Of a stretch of DNA of 64,000 bases, positions 8,900 through 18,475 are shown piece by piece. A program made the position numbers and the translations under genes. The stretch is from Hyunsoonleella aestuarii (lineage in GTDB: Bacteria > Bacteroidota > Bacteroidia > Flavobacteriales > Flavobacteriaceae). Below the pieces are notes generated by a model. That model had not been told where the DNA came from. It saw only the letters and a program-made list of their open reading frames with translations, and ran no database searches. The stretch's first letter is position 1. Each line of letters begins with the position of its first letter. Location: NCBI RefSeq assembly GCF_006148925.1, contig NZ_VAWB01000002.1, positions 1 through 64,000 of the forward strand, given 5' to 3'.

Positions 8900-9778
8900 T
8901 TAGTTAACATGCTTCTGCGCTCTATATGAAGACCGGACTAGAGCACTGCTTTCAACGTGTCTAAATCCTAGGCTCAATCCAACTTCTCTATACTCTTCAA
9001 ACTGACCTGGATTAATAAACTGTTTCACTGGTAAATGTTTTTTACTCGGCTGAAGGTATTGGCCAATTGTAACTACATCTACATCATTTTCTTTCAAGTC
9101 ATGAAGTGTTTCAATAACTTCTTCTCGTGTTTCTCCTAAACCTAGCATAATACCAGATTTTGTCCTGCGTTGGCCTTGTTGTTTTAAATATTTTAAAACC
9201 CCCATACTTCGGTCGTATTTGGCTTGTATTCGGACTTCTCTGGTCAAACGCCTTACGGTTTCAATATTGTGAGATACAACTTCTGGAGCGACATCAATTA
9301 TTCTGTCAATATGTTGTTCTAACCCTTGAAAATCTGGAATTAGAGTTTCTAATGTTGTTTCTGGATTCATTCTTCGAACAGCCTTAACAGTTTCACTCCA
9401 CATAATACTTCCCATATCCTTCAAATCGTCTCTATCTACACTAGTAAGAACAGCATGTTTAATCTGCATTATTTTAATGGAGCGAGCCACTTTTTCCGGT
9501 TCATCCCAGTCAACAGTCTCTGGTCTACCAGTTTTAACTCCACAGAACCCACAGGAACGCGTACAAACATTACCCAATATCATAAAGGTAGCAGTGCCTT
9601 CGCCCCAGCATTCACCCATGTTCGGGCAGCTACCAGAGGTGCATATCGTATTTAGTTTATACTTGTCAACTAAACCTCTTAGTTCGGTGTATTTTTTACC
9701 CGTTGGCAATTTTACTCGCAACCATTTTGGTTTGGCTTGTCTTTCTGGTAATATATTTGAAGTAGTTTCTGTATTCAT
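8900..9778 (-). CDS. lipA: lipoyl synthase (radical SAM)
   Basis: 292 residues. It inserts two sulfur atoms into protein-bound octanoyl groups to make lipoyl cofactors. Both iron-sulfur sites are present: [12 protein letters not shown] (auxiliary cluster) and CTRSCGFC (radical SAM cluster, CxxxCxxC). The C-terminal RSSYRAQKH supplies the family's late Ser ligand. It lies directly upstream of gap on the same strand with a 5-base gap. Confidence 0.95.
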   Translation of the reverse strand: MNTETTSNILPERQAKPKWLRVKLPTGKKYTELRGLVDKYKLNTICTSGSCPNMGECWGEGTATFMILGNVCTRSCGFCGVKTGRPETVDWDEPEKVARSIKIMQIKHAVLTSVDRDDLKDMGSIMWSETVKAVRRMNPETTLETLIPDFQGLEQHIDRIIDVAPEVVSHNIETVRRLTREVRIQAKYDRSMGVLKYLKQQGQRRTKSGIMLGLGETREEVIETLHDLKENDVDVVTIGQYLQPSKKHLPVKQFINPGQFEEYREVGLSLGFRHVESSALVRSSYRAQKHVN

Positions 9779-9865
9779 ACTATAAAAATATAGCTACAAA
9801 GATACGAAGTATTCTATAATTAAACCTTTGTTTAACTTAAGATGAAAACCTTTAAAAGCTGAAAA

Positions 9866-10414
9866 TTAACTAGACTCGCTAATTATGTTTGCTAGTAGTT
9901 TTTTTGCTCGTAAAAGCTTAACTTTTATATTATTAATGGGTTCATTAAGCTCATTTGAAATCTCTTTGTAAGTCAATTCTTGAAAGAACCTTAAATTAAT
10001 TACTTTTTGGTAATCAGGTTTTAATTTTTTAATGTCCCTAAGCAATTTTGCAAGATGTTGCTCAGTAATGAGTTTGTCTTCGGGTGTAGGAGATTCGTCT
10101 AATACTTGAAAAATACCTTTATTGTCTTTTGTGATTATATGGGTGATGGATTTTTTTTCTTTTCGAAGTAAATCGATGTGTATATTTTTCGAAATAGCGA
10201 TTAACCAAGTTTTGAATTTATAGGACTCATCAAAAGTGTCAATTTTATCAAAAGCTTTAGAAAACGCCCGAATAGTAACATCTTCAGCATCATTTTCATT
10301 TTGAATACGCTTTAACTGAAAACCATAAACATCATCCCAGTATAAATCAAGCAGATAATTAAATGCTTTTTGATCATTCATTTTTGCTCGCTTAATGGCT
10401 TCTTCTATTTCCAA
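9866..10414 (-). CDS. RNA polymerase sigma factor, ECF family
   Basis: 182 residues. Region 2 (about 10-85) includes NDAEDVTIRAFSKAFDKID and YKFKTWLIAISKN. Region 4 (about 120-175) includes YQKVINLRFFQELTYKEISNELNEPINNIKVKL, a helix-turn-helix for -35 recognition. No anti-sigma gene is adjacent. Its start overlaps the end of the upstream glycosyltransferase gene by 10 bases, so it is translated as part of that unit. The regulon is unknown. Confidence 0.9.
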   Translation of the reverse strand: MEIEEAIKRAKMNDQKAFNYLLDLYWDDVYGFQLKRIQNENDAEDVTIRAFSKAFDKIDTFDESYKFKTWLIAISKNIHIDLLRKEKKSITHIITKDNKGIFQVLDESPTPEDKLITEQHLAKLLRDIKKLKPDYQKVINLRFFQELTYKEISNELNEPINNIKVKLLRAKKLLANIISESS

Positions 10415-11517
10415 TGTTTTGGTTTTGCTATTAGATTATTTATAAATATATATAATTGAACTATAACTAGGAAAATTTCTAAGAATGGAAGTAGAATTAT
10501 AACATCTGTTTCTTTCAATTTTTTAGCTGAAAATCCAACTATTATATACTGAACTAATAGTCTCAATAATAGGATACCAATTACAAAAGGCCATTTAAAT
10601 GTAAAAGTTAAAAGTACAGTTGCTAAAATCCAAAAAAATAAGTTGAAGGAGTAAGACAGGGCTAAAACTATTTTATGACTTTGCTTATAATGTTTTGCGG
10701 TCGATACATGACGTCTTTTTTGTTTTATCCAGGATTTTAAATTCTTTTTCGATACAGATTCAGTAAAACTATCTTCAGCGAAACAGATAGTTGTATTATC
10801 TTTTGTTGCTATTTGATTTATAAATAAATCGTCATCCCCAGATTTAATATTCATGTGCCCCATAAATCCATTAGCATTAAAGAAGGCTTCCTTCTTGTAG
10901 GCCAAATTTCTTCCTACACCCATGTATGGAACACCTATTTTAGCAAATGAAAAGTATTGAATAGCTGTTATTAGGGTCTCGAATCGTATAAGTTTATTTA
11001 AAAATGAATTTTTAATTTTTGAATGTGCACCATAACCCAAAATGATGTCATTCTTATTGCTAAAATTTGCGCCCATTGCCTTTATCCAATTCTTAGAAAC
11101 TGGTTTACAATCCGCATCGGTAAATAATAAGAAGTCGTATTTAGATGCTTTTATACCCAATGTTAATGGGTATTTTTTATTGCCCCAAAAGGTTTCTACA
11201 GGTTTTACATTAACAATTTTTATATTGCTATGCATTTCTGAAAATTTTTCCATGACTTTTAATGTCTCATCACTAGAGGCATCATTAATTAAAACGATTT
11301 CAAATTCTGGGTAATCTTGATTAACTATAGAAGGTAGAAAACTAGATAAATTATCTGCTTCGTTCTTAGCACAAATTAACACCGATACAGAGATCTTTTT
11401 AGGTGCTGCCTTTTGAACTTTCGAAAAGGCAAATCGACCATAAACGAAAAGATAAAAAGAGACTTGAAAACATACAACTACAATAAAACTGTAGAATAAA
11501 ATATCAAGAATGAACAT
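10405..11517 (-). CDS. membrane-bound family 2 glycosyltransferase
   Basis: 370 residues. An N-terminal membrane helix (about 3-25) precedes a GT-A domain with VLICAKNEADNLSSFLPSIV and VLINDASSDET. It also has the metal-binding TDADCKP and a later GDDDLFINQ and KQKRRHVSTAKHY (the acceptor region and QxxRW-like block of processive-type GT2s). Three C-terminal helices follow. The acceptor cannot be told from sequence. It lies between a small Cys protein (6 bases upstream) and an ECF sigma factor (10-base overlap), so the three form one operon. Confidence 0.88.
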   Translation of the reverse strand: MFILDILFYSFIVVVCFQVSFYLFVYGRFAFSKVQKAAPKKISVSVLICAKNEADNLSSFLPSIVNQDYPEFEIVLINDASSDETLKVMEKFSEMHSNIKIVNVKPVETFWGNKKYPLTLGIKASKYDFLLFTDADCKPVSKNWIKAMGANFSNKNDIILGYGAHSKIKNSFLNKLIRFETLITAIQYFSFAKIGVPYMGVGRNLAYKKEAFFNANGFMGHMNIKSGDDDLFINQIATKDNTTICFAEDSFTESVSKKNLKSWIKQKRRHVSTAKHYKQSHKIVLALSYSFNLFFWILATVLLTFTFKWPFVIGILLLRLLVQYIIVGFSAKKLKETDVIILLPFLEIFLVIVQLYIFINNLIAKPKHWK

Positions 11518-11523
11518 AAGACT

Positions 11524-11727
11524 TTAAGAATGTTGAGTTTCTTTACAGTCGCTAAATTGATCGGGTGTTTTTCCGCAAAAACCACAAGCTTCTCCTTCTT
11601 GATTTATCATGGGATTTTGGCTAGCACAAGTTCCTGCAAATTTGCCATCTTTTTTTGCCCAAATTTTAATAGCTATACCCGCTATTCCAAGACCTAACAA
11701 AATTAATGTTATTAAGAGAAGTTTCAT
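11524..11727 (-). CDS. small membrane-anchored four-cysteine protein, NqrM-like layout
   Basis: 67 residues from the ATG at 11727 (MKLLLITLILLGLGIAG); an upstream in-frame start at 11754 would put polar residues before the helix. One N-terminal membrane helix is followed by a short tail with four Cys: GTCASQ, EACGFCGK and SDCKE. The layout (one helix, then four clustered Cys in under 40 residues) recalls NqrM/DUF539, which helps deliver iron to Na+-NQR. Sequence identity to that family cannot be judged by eye, so this is a hint only. It is first gene of the glycosyltransferase/sigma operon. Confidence 0.6.
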   Translation of the reverse strand: MKLLLITLILLGLGIAGIAIKIWAKKDGKFAGTCASQNPMINQEGEACGFCGKTPDQFSDCKETQHS

Positions 11728-11876
11728 GTATAAAAATTTGTGCAAAGATACCATTTTGCATTGAAATTTGAATAGGTGCCGATTATAAAAATTTATGTGA
11801 CTAATTTCTCAATTAGGGTCTAAATATTAATTATTTGTACTTTTAAGAAATACTAACCAGTTAAATTTATTTGAAT

Positions 11877-12563
11877 ATGAAAAAATTATTTGCAGAGTTT
11901 TTTGGAACCTTCTGGCTTGTTTTTGGAGGTTGTGGTAGTGCTGTTTTTGCAGCAGGTTATCCCGAATTAGGAATTGGGTTTGTTGGAGTTGCATTGGCAT
12001 TCGGTCTTACCGTTTTAACTATGGCATATGCTGTCGGACATATTTCGGGCGGACATTTTAACCCAGCCGTTTCTTTTGGTTTATGGGCTGGAGGGAAATT
12101 TGAAGCTAAAGATTTACTAGGGTATATTATTGCTCAACTAGTTGGTGCTTTTGTTGCAGCTGGTGCTTTGTATCTAATTATAACTAATAAATCTGATTTT
12201 GTGAATATTGGTGGTTTTGCGGCTAACGGTTATGGCGATTTATCACCAGATGGTTATTCTATGACAGCGGCGTTAATAGCAGAGTTTATTTTAACCGCGT
12301 TTTTCCTTTTAATTATCTTGGGAAGTACTAATGAAAGAGCGCCAAAAGGTTTTGCACCAATTGCAATTGGCCTTGGCTTGACATTGATTCATTTAATTAG
12401 TATTCCAATTACAAATACATCAGTAAATCCTGCGCGATCAACAAGTCAAGCTTTATTTGCTGGGGGAGATTATACTTCTCAGCTTTGGCTATTCTGGATA
12501 GCACCAATAGCTGGAGCCATTGTTGCTGGATTTATTCATAAAGCCTTATTCGATAAAGAATAG
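11877..12563 (+). CDS. aqpZ: aquaporin Z-type water channel
   Basis: 228 residues, six membrane helices and two half-helices carrying the NPA motifs HFNPAVSFG and SVNPARSTS. The selectivity region fits a water channel: a His in helix 5 ([13 protein letters not shown]) and the Arg after the second NPA. The ATG at 11877 (ATGAAAAAATTATTT) is a better start than the TTG two codons earlier. It is a single-gene unit ended by the strong stem at 12582-12621. Confidence 0.93.
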   Translation: MKKLFAEFFGTFWLVFGGCGSAVFAAGYPELGIGFVGVALAFGLTVLTMAYAVGHISGGHFNPAVSFGLWAGGKFEAKDLLGYIIAQLVGAFVAAGALYLIITNKSDFVNIGGFAANGYGDLSPDGYSMTAALIAEFILTAFFLLIILGSTNERAPKGFAPIAIGLGLTLIHLISIPITNTSVNPARSTSQALFAGGDYTSQLWLFWIAPIAGAIVAGFIHKALFDKE

Positions 12564-12581
12564 ATTACAATTAAGATTCAT

Positions 12582-12621
12582 AAAAAATAGCCTTTCTAAA
12601 TGTTTAGAAAGGCTATTTTTT
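12582..12621. terminator. bidirectional intrinsic terminator between aqpZ and the anti-sigma gene
   Basis: Two perfect 19-base arms (AAAAAATAGCCTTTCTAAA and its reverse complement) separated by 2 bases. The A/T ends give a U-tract in both directions. It serves the convergent aqpZ and anti-sigma transcripts. Confidence 0.9.
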
Positions 12622-12636
12622 ATATTTAGACTTCTT

Positions 12637-13446
12637 CTATTGAAGGCTTATTGTTGCTACAGAATTGTTTAAAGATGCGATAGAATTTCCTCCTTTTGGC
12701 TCGATAGTAATATTTAAAGCTAAGGCATTTTCAGTATAAGGTATAGCTCTCAGCTGTCTATCAGCTTCATTAAGTATACCTAAGCTTACCATTTTACCTT
12801 GAAGTTCTGCCCATATCTGGTAGCATTGTTCTTCTGGTAATTTGGGAAGTGAAACCACATCAATCATAGATGTTTTTTCTCTAGGATTTATATAAGCCAC
12901 CGTTTTCAATTCTTTTGCACGACTGTTACCTTGAATAATGTATTTATAGGTTTCAGGATCGTTTAATTTGATAAACTGCTGCATCACTGCATCCAGCTTT
13001 TTGTTATTATTCTCGATATCACTTCTAAGGTCAAAAATTTCATCAACAACCACTTGGTTTTCTTCATTTAAAAGTGAATTGTAATCATTAAGTTTTTGAT
13101 TTTGTTTATAAAACATAAACGAAGTACCAGCAAAAATAATAGATGCTACGCAAGCAGCAACCCCTATTTTATACCAAGACTTGTATTTATTCAAAGTACT
13201 TAGTTTTATTAAGGGTCTATCATCAAGTGTTTCTATAATATTATCTAAGATACTCTTAGGAGCTTCAATTGCATTTTTTTTCGCAACAATTTCTAAGTTA
13301 AATTGCAATGTATTGTATGCATTTTGTACTTCTGGATATTTTGAAATGTAGGTTTCCACTTTTGCTGTTTCAGCAGCATCAGTTGCTCCCACTAGATATT
13401 TTTCTAATAGGCCAGAATTTAAAAAAGTAGTTATTTTCTCATTCAT
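12637..13446 (-). CDS. anti-sigma factor, RskA family
   Basis: 269 residues. An N-terminal anti-sigma domain (about 1-75, with LEKYLVGATDAAETAKVETYI) is followed by one transmembrane helix near residue 90 (IGVAACVASIIFAGTSFMFY). A coiled segment and an extracytoplasmic RskA-type domain follow, with VSLPKLPEEQCYQIWAEL and an ITIEPKGGNS-like end. It should hold the sigma factor encoded just upstream (7-base gap) at the membrane until a signal triggers release. The stop sits right after the shared terminator. Confidence 0.88.
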   Translation of the reverse strand: MNEKITTFLNSGLLEKYLVGATDAAETAKVETYISKYPEVQNAYNTLQFNLEIVAKKNAIEAPKSILDNIIETLDDRPLIKLSTLNKYKSWYKIGVAACVASIIFAGTSFMFYKQNQKLNDYNSLLNEENQVVVDEIFDLRSDIENNNKKLDAVMQQFIKLNDPETYKYIIQGNSRAKELKTVAYINPREKTSMIDVVSLPKLPEEQCYQIWAELQGKMVSLGILNEADRQLRAIPYTENALALNITIEPKGGNSIASLNNSVATISLQ

Positions 13447-13453
13447 GACATTT

Positions 13454-13987
13454 TTATTGTGGATCGTAAATCTTTTTCAACTCACGAAGTCCAATTTTTA
13501 ATCTCGATTTTATTGTGCCCAACGGAATACTCAATTCCTCACTAGCTTCTTGCTGTGTCATGCCTTCAAAAAAGAGGGCATTTATTACAATTTGGTACTT
13601 CTCGTCAATAACACCAAGATGTTTTCTTAAATCTAAAACATCCTGATTTAATTCATTTGATGTTATTTTATATACGGATGAAGTCTCAATTTGGACTTCC
13701 TTGTCTTGTTTGTTTTTGTAAGATCTTACTTTATCTATGGCAGAATTATAGGCGATTCTATAAAGCCAAGTGAATAATTTTGCTTTACTAGCATCATATT
13801 TTTTGGCGTAGCGCCATATTTTCACGAAACTCTCTTGTAAAACATCTTGAGCCGTGTCATCATCCGATATTACTTTTTTAATAACACCATACAGCGCATC
13901 AGCATAATTTTCATACAGCAGAGTAATAGCCTTTTTGTCACCGTCTTTGAGAAGGCTTACTATTTCTTTTTCTATTGCTGTTATCAA
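13454..13987 (-). CDS. RNA polymerase sigma factor, ECF (SigK-like)
   Basis: 177 residues. Region 2 contains DDDTAQDVLQESFVKIWRYAKKYDASKAKLFTWLYRIAYN. Region 4 contains YQIVINALFFEGMTQQEASEELSIPLGTIKSRLKIGLREL. It is followed 7 bases later by its likely partner anti-sigma factor, the classic SigK/RskA arrangement. Target genes and inducing signal are not visible here. Confidence 0.92.
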   Translation of the reverse strand: MITAIEKEIVSLLKDGDKKAITLLYENYADALYGVIKKVISDDDTAQDVLQESFVKIWRYAKKYDASKAKLFTWLYRIAYNSAIDKVRSYKNKQDKEVQIETSSVYKITSNELNQDVLDLRKHLGVIDEKYQIVINALFFEGMTQQEASEELSIPLGTIKSRLKIGLRELKKIYDPQ

Positions 13988-14050
13988 GTGTTTAGATTTT
14001 AGAGTGTTATTTCGTAACCTTTTAAACCAAATTTAGAAATTTCTTTTTTA

Positions 14051-15064
14051 TCAAAGAATATTTACTTCGGTTTCTATGGAAATATCAAAAAGTCTTTTAA
14101 TTGTAATTTGAATTAATTTTGAAAGATTTAATATATCTGCACCTTTGGCATTCCCATAATTAACAAGCACCAACGCTTGTTTTTTATGAACACCATAATT
14201 TTCAAAACGTTTACCTTTAAAGCCAGCTTTTTCAATAAGCCATCCAGCAGGAACTTTAACTTCATCCTCTGAAACTGGATAACTCGGTATGTCTTTAAAG
14301 TTTTGAACTAAATTGTTATAGTGTGATTTTGATATGACAGGGTTTTTAAAAAAACTACCACTATTACCAATCTCTTTTGGATTTGGCAGTTTGCTTTCTC
14401 GAATTGCAATTACAGCATTAGAAACGTCTTGAATAGTAGGTATTGAAATTCCATAGTTTTCCAATTGAGCCTGAATAGTACCATAATTGAGCTTATACTT
14501 GTGCTTAGTTTTAGTTAACTTAAATGTAACACTTGTTATGATATATTTCCCTTTTGCTTCTTGTTTAAAAATAGAGTTTCTATACCCAAATTGGCAATCA
14601 TCGGCATCAAATGATTTAATGGAATGCGTTTCTATTGACAAGGCTTCACAGGAGACAAACGAATCTTTAAGCTCAACACCGTATGCCCCAATATTTTGAA
14701 TTGGAGCTGTACCAACATTACCAGGAATTAAAGATAGGTTTTCAAGACCTCCAAAATCATTCTTCAAGCACCATTGCACAAATTCGTGCCAATTTTCTCC
14801 TGCATTTGCTTTAACAGTTACAAAGTCTTTATCTTCTGAAATGACTTTCTTACCCTTTAAATTTATATGAATAACTAATTTATCTTGATTTTGAGTAAGT
14901 AGCATATTACTGCCTCCTCCTAGGATTAATCTATTTGAGAATTCCTCCAGTTTTAGAATATCTATTAGCTCTTCTATGGAGTTAATAGAAACAAAGTATT
15001 GAGCATTAACATCAATGCCAAAAGTATTATACGGCTTTAAGGATATGTTTTGGTCGATTTGCAC
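14051..15064 (-). CDS. murB: UDP-N-acetylenolpyruvoylglucosamine reductase
   Basis: 337 residues, type I (E. coli-like) length. It reduces UDP-GlcNAc-enolpyruvate to UDP-MurNAc, the second committed step of peptidoglycan synthesis. FAD-binding segments: ILGGGSNMLL and LIPGNVGTAPIQNIGAYGVEL. Catalytic Ser is in NSGSFFKNP; the acidic C-terminal partner is near the end. The start is GTG at 15062-15064, immediately after the TAA of the upstream aminotransferase gene (TAAGTG), so translation is probably coupled. Confidence 0.94.
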   Translation of the reverse strand: MQIDQNISLKPYNTFGIDVNAQYFVSINSIEELIDILKLEEFSNRLILGGGSNMLLTQNQDKLVIHINLKGKKVISEDKDFVTVKANAGENWHEFVQWCLKNDFGGLENLSLIPGNVGTAPIQNIGAYGVELKDSFVSCEALSIETHSIKSFDADDCQFGYRNSIFKQEAKGKYIITSVTFKLTKTKHKYKLNYGTIQAQLENYGISIPTIQDVSNAVIAIRESKLPNPKEIGNSGSFFKNPVISKSHYNNLVQNFKDIPSYPVSEDEVKVPAGWLIEKAGFKGKRFENYGVHKKQALVLVNYGNAKGADILNLSKLIQITIKRLFDISIETEVNIL

Positions 15065-16255
15065 TTAGTCTTTATAAGCTTTTAAGCCCTCTTTTAAAAT
15101 ATTAACAGCCTTGATTAAACGCTCCTTATTAAGTACGTAAGCAATACGAATTTGGTTTAAACCAACATTTGGAGTTGAGTAAAATCCACCTGCTGGAGCT
15201 ACCATAATGGTCTCACCGTCAACTTGAAAATATTCTAATAGCCATTGAGCAAAATCATCCGAATTTTTTACAGGGAGTTCTACAATACAATAAAAAGCTC
15301 CTTTTGGTTTAGCTACTTTAACACCTTCAATTTTTTGTAATTCAGAAATTAAAGTATTCCGTCTTTCTACATATTCTTCTTTAACATCATCAAAATAACT
15401 TTGAGGTGTGTCCAAAGCAGCTTCACTAGCTATCTGGGCAAGTGTGGGTGGACTCAAACGAGCTTGTGCAAACTTTAAAGCAGTTTCAATAACCTTTTTA
15501 TTTTTAGACACTAAACAACCAACTCTAGCACCACACATACTGTAGCGCTTTGAAACTGAATCAATCATTATGGCATAATCTTCTAAACCTTCTTCTTGCA
15601 TTATAGAGTAATGTGAATTACCATCATAGGTAAATTCTCTATATACTTCATCTGCGATTAAAAATAAATCTCTTTTTTTAGCAATATCTGCCAGCTTTTT
15701 TATTTCTTCTTTAGAGTACAGATAACCCGTTGGGTTTCCGGGATTGCAAATTAAAATAGCCTTCGTTTTTGGGGTTATAAGTTTTTCAAATGCTTCAATA
15801 GGAGGTAATGCGAAATTGTTATCAATTTTTGATATTACGGGAACGACTTTAATACCAGATGCTGTTGAGAAACCATTGTAATTGGCATAAAAAGGCTCGG
15901 GAATAATTATTTCATCATCCACATCCATAATGCTGCCAAATGCAAAGAGCAGTGCTTCACTTCCACCAGTAGTAACAATAATATCATTATGTCCTAATAA
16001 AATGTCATGTTTGGCATAATAGGCAGCAATCTTTTGTCTATATGTTTCAGAACCTTCAGAACGCGAATAGGCCAATACTTCTATATTGCTTTCTTTTACA
16101 GCCTGTAAGGCACATGCAGGCGTTTTTATATCTGGTTGTCCAATATTAAGGTAGTAAATGGATTTGCCTTTCTTAACAGCCTCTTCTGCATAGGGAACTA
16201 GCTTTCTAATTGGTGATTGAGGCATTGACTGACCTTTATTTGAGATTGATGGCAT
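15065..16255 (-). CDS. PLP-dependent aminotransferase, class I/II (aspartate aminotransferase-like)
   Basis: 396 residues. PLP-fold landmarks: substrate-side NIGQPDIKTP, phosphate-side TTGGSEALLFA, the Asn in CNPGNPTGYLYS, Asp/Tyr in LIADEVYREF, the Schiff-base Lys in SVSKRYSMCGARVG, and the carboxylate-binding Arg in NQIRIAYV. It resembles the aspartate/aromatic aminotransferase branch, but the exact amino donor cannot be told by eye. Gene order aminotransferase-murB with abutting stop and start suggests a two-gene operon. Confidence 0.88.
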   Translation of the reverse strand: MPSISNKGQSMPQSPIRKLVPYAEEAVKKGKSIYYLNIGQPDIKTPACALQAVKESNIEVLAYSRSEGSETYRQKIAAYYAKHDILLGHNDIIVTTGGSEALLFAFGSIMDVDDEIIIPEPFYANYNGFSTASGIKVVPVISKIDNNFALPPIEAFEKLITPKTKAILICNPGNPTGYLYSKEEIKKLADIAKKRDLFLIADEVYREFTYDGNSHYSIMQEEGLEDYAIMIDSVSKRYSMCGARVGCLVSKNKKVIETALKFAQARLSPPTLAQIASEAALDTPQSYFDDVKEEYVERRNTLISELQKIEGVKVAKPKGAFYCIVELPVKNSDDFAQWLLEYFQVDGETIMVAPAGGFYSTPNVGLNQIRIAYVLNKERLIKAVNILKEGLKAYKD

Positions 16256-16378
16256 GAAGAAATTATTTTAAGGCAAAGTTGAGAAAATTATCTTAAAGTT
16301 TTTTTAAAAAACGGGTAGAATTAACCATAATAATCTAAAGATTCGTAAATTGATTGTATAAATTTTATAGTTTTCTTA

Positions 16379-17713
16379 ATGAATCGCATTTGTTGTCTTT
16401 TATTTCTTTTTATATGCCTTTCTCAACTAAGTTTTTCTCAAGGAAAATTTCATGTCCAAAATAAAAACAAATCTGATAAAATTAGATTTAAGTTTATTAA
16501 TAATTTAATAGTAATTCCAGTTGAAATTAACGGGGTAGAACTTTCATTTTTATTAGATACTGGTGTAAGTAAACCAATAATATTTAATTTTTTGAATGTT
16601 TCGGATACCTTAAAAATTAAAGACACTGAAAGCATTTTTTTAAGAGGTTTGGGAGATGGTGAACAAGTCGAAGCTTTAAAGTCGAGAAATAATATTTTTA
16701 GGGTTGGTGATGCTATTAATCTTAATCAAGACTTATACGCGGTTTACGATTCTAAATTAAATTTCGCACCTCGTCTAGGTATTCCTATCCATGGTATAAT
16801 GGGGTTTGATTTACTTAAAGATTTGATTGTTGAAGTTAATTATTCGCATAAGTATATTAGGCTAACAGAGCCGCAAAATTTCAGTTATAAAGATTGTGAT
16901 AAATGTGAAGTATTGCATTTAGAGTTTTACAATAATAAACCATACATTAATGTTAAAGTAAATATTAACGAAAAAGATATCCCTGTAAAACTATTAATAG
17001 ATTCTGGAGGAAGTGATGCGCTTTGGTTGTTCGAGGATGACTCACTCGGAATAAATGTAGAAAACAAATTTTTTAATGATTTTTTAGGTCACGGATTAAG
17101 TGGCAGCGTATATGGTAAACGCTCAAGGGTAAAATCGTTGTTAATAGATGGCTTTAAATTAAAGAAGGTTAATGTAGCTTTTCCAGATTCTACCTCTATA
17201 GCTTTCGCAAAACGTTTTAAAGGTAGAAATGGTAGTATTTCTGGTAATATATTAAAGCGATTTAATATTATTTTCGATTATCGTCGTGCCTTAATAACGT
17301 TAAGAAAAAATGGTTATTTTAAAGAAAAATTTACTTACAATAAAAGTGGAATTGAGTTAGCGCATAATGGGGTTAGGTTAGTAAGAGAACGCGAGAAGTT
17401 TATTCCTAGTGACCATTATTCTAAGAGTGATACTCAAAACGGGACTCGAATTGTTCTAGATAATCGTTATAAAATGTCTTTAAAACCAGCATATGGTATA
17501 GTTGAACTTCGAGCAGATTCTCCAGCTGAAAAAGCAGGACTTAAGTTAGGAGATATTATTCTTACTATTAATGGAAAACCAGCTCATGAATTCAGACTGC
17601 AACAAATCATGCATCTGTTTTATGGGGATACGGGAAACAAAATAAGATTACGAATAAGTAGGAAAGGTGTAGATATGAACTTTAATTTTGTTTTAGAAGA
17701 TGTTTTCAAATAA
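16379..17713 (+). CDS. secreted retropepsin-like aspartic protease with C-terminal PDZ domain
   Basis: 444 residues. A Sec signal peptide (ending LSFSQ near residue 21) precedes two retropepsin-like halves. The first has FLLDTGVSKPIIF (DTG), the second LLIDSGGSDALWLF (DSG), so a single chain may supply both catalytic Asp residues. A PDZ domain follows at about 370-440 (YGIVELRADSPAEKAGLKLGDIILTING, quoted in part). The substrate is unknown; location is probably periplasmic. It is a single gene with a 12-bp terminator stem directly after the stop. Confidence 0.85.
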   Translation: MNRICCLLFLFICLSQLSFSQGKFHVQNKNKSDKIRFKFINNLIVIPVEINGVELSFLLDTGVSKPIIFNFLNVSDTLKIKDTESIFLRGLGDGEQVEALKSRNNIFRVGDAINLNQDLYAVYDSKLNFAPRLGIPIHGIMGFDLLKDLIVEVNYSHKYIRLTEPQNFSYKDCDKCEVLHLEFYNNKPYINVKVNINEKDIPVKLLIDSGGSDALWLFEDDSLGINVENKFFNDFLGHGLSGSVYGKRSRVKSLLIDGFKLKKVNVAFPDSTSIAFAKRFKGRNGSISGNILKRFNIIFDYRRALITLRKNGYFKEKFTYNKSGIELAHNGVRLVREREKFIPSDHYSKSDTQNGTRIVLDNRYKMSLKPAYGIVELRADSPAEKAGLKLGDIILTINGKPAHEFRLQQIMHLFYGDTGNKIRLRISRKGVDMNFNFVLEDVFK

Positions 17714-17714
17714 A

Positions 17715-17742
17715 AAACCCGAATATGATTATATTCGGGTTT
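17715..17742. terminator. intrinsic terminator between the aspartic protease and DUF1573 genes
   Basis: Perfect 12-bp stem AAACCCGAATAT / ATATTCGGGTTT, loop GATT. A run of A on the left gives a U-tract for the minus-strand DUF1573 transcript; it also directly follows the plus-strand stop. Confidence 0.85.
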
Positions 17743-17761
17743 GAGGTATTCTAGGTTATGT

Positions 17762-18178
17762 TTATTGCTGAACTATACTTTTGTTTTTCTTTTCTAGAAC
17801 ACTTTCCTTGCTTGAGTCTACAACTAAGCCCTTTATCTTTAAAGCTATTGTTGGTTTATCAGCATTAGAAATTACTGTAATTGTTTTTCTAATAGGGTTA
17901 ACTCGGTTAGTGTCGTATTTTACTTCTATTTCACCTGTTTTTCCTGGCATAATAGGATCCTTCGGTTTTTTAGGGATAGTGCAACCACAACTTGAACTTA
18001 CTTTTGAAATGATTAGAGGTTCATCACCTGTATTCGTAAACTCAAATACACGAACACCATCAGCCCCTTTTTCAATGGTACCGTAATCAATAGTTTCAGA
18101 TTTGAATTCAATTTTCGCTTGCGCATTTACCGAAAAACTGATTAATCCGATAAACATAATAGTAATTAATTGTTTCAT
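17762..18178 (-). CDS. DUF1573 secreted protein
   Basis: 138 residues. A signal peptide (MKQLITIMFIGLISFSVNAQ) is followed by one immunoglobulin-like DUF1573 domain: IDYGTIEKGADGVRVFEFTN, EPLIISKVSSSCGCT and VKYDTNRV. The SSCGCT motif is the family hallmark. The function is not established; such proteins are common in Bacteroidota envelopes. It is monocistronic and convergent with the aspartic protease gene. Confidence 0.85.
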   Translation of the reverse strand: MKQLITIMFIGLISFSVNAQAKIEFKSETIDYGTIEKGADGVRVFEFTNTGDEPLIISKVSSSCGCTIPKKPKDPIMPGKTGEIEVKYDTNRVNPIRKTITVISNADKPTIALKIKGLVVDSSKESVLEKKNKSIVQQ

Positions 18179-18437
18179 CTTTTTTTATCTTTAAATGTTA
18201 ATAATTATCTTCTTCCAATTATAATCTATAAGTATATTTAATAAACATTTTAGTACTAATGTCATGTCAAACATACTTACTTTTTAATCAAACCACAAAA
18301 AATTTAGATGTAATACATCAGTATTAACATATTCGACTTACTTAAAAGTACGTATGGCATTACTTTATGGTTCATCTACCTAATATATCAATAGTTATAT
18401 TACTTTCTATCTGCTTTCACAGAAAAAGAAATATAAG

Positions 18438-18445
18438 TACTTTTG
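18438..18445 (+). promoter_or_regulatory. -7 element of the valS promoter
   Basis: TACTTTTG fits the Bacteroidetes -7 consensus TAnnTTTG and lies 30 bases before the chosen valS ATG. No clean -33 TTG is seen at the right distance. The rest of the 300-base gap between the DUF1573 and valS genes is AT-rich and holds no frame or hairpin I can support. Confidence 0.5.
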
Positions 18446-18475
18446 CACATCAATTGTCAAAAACTATTCCAAAGT

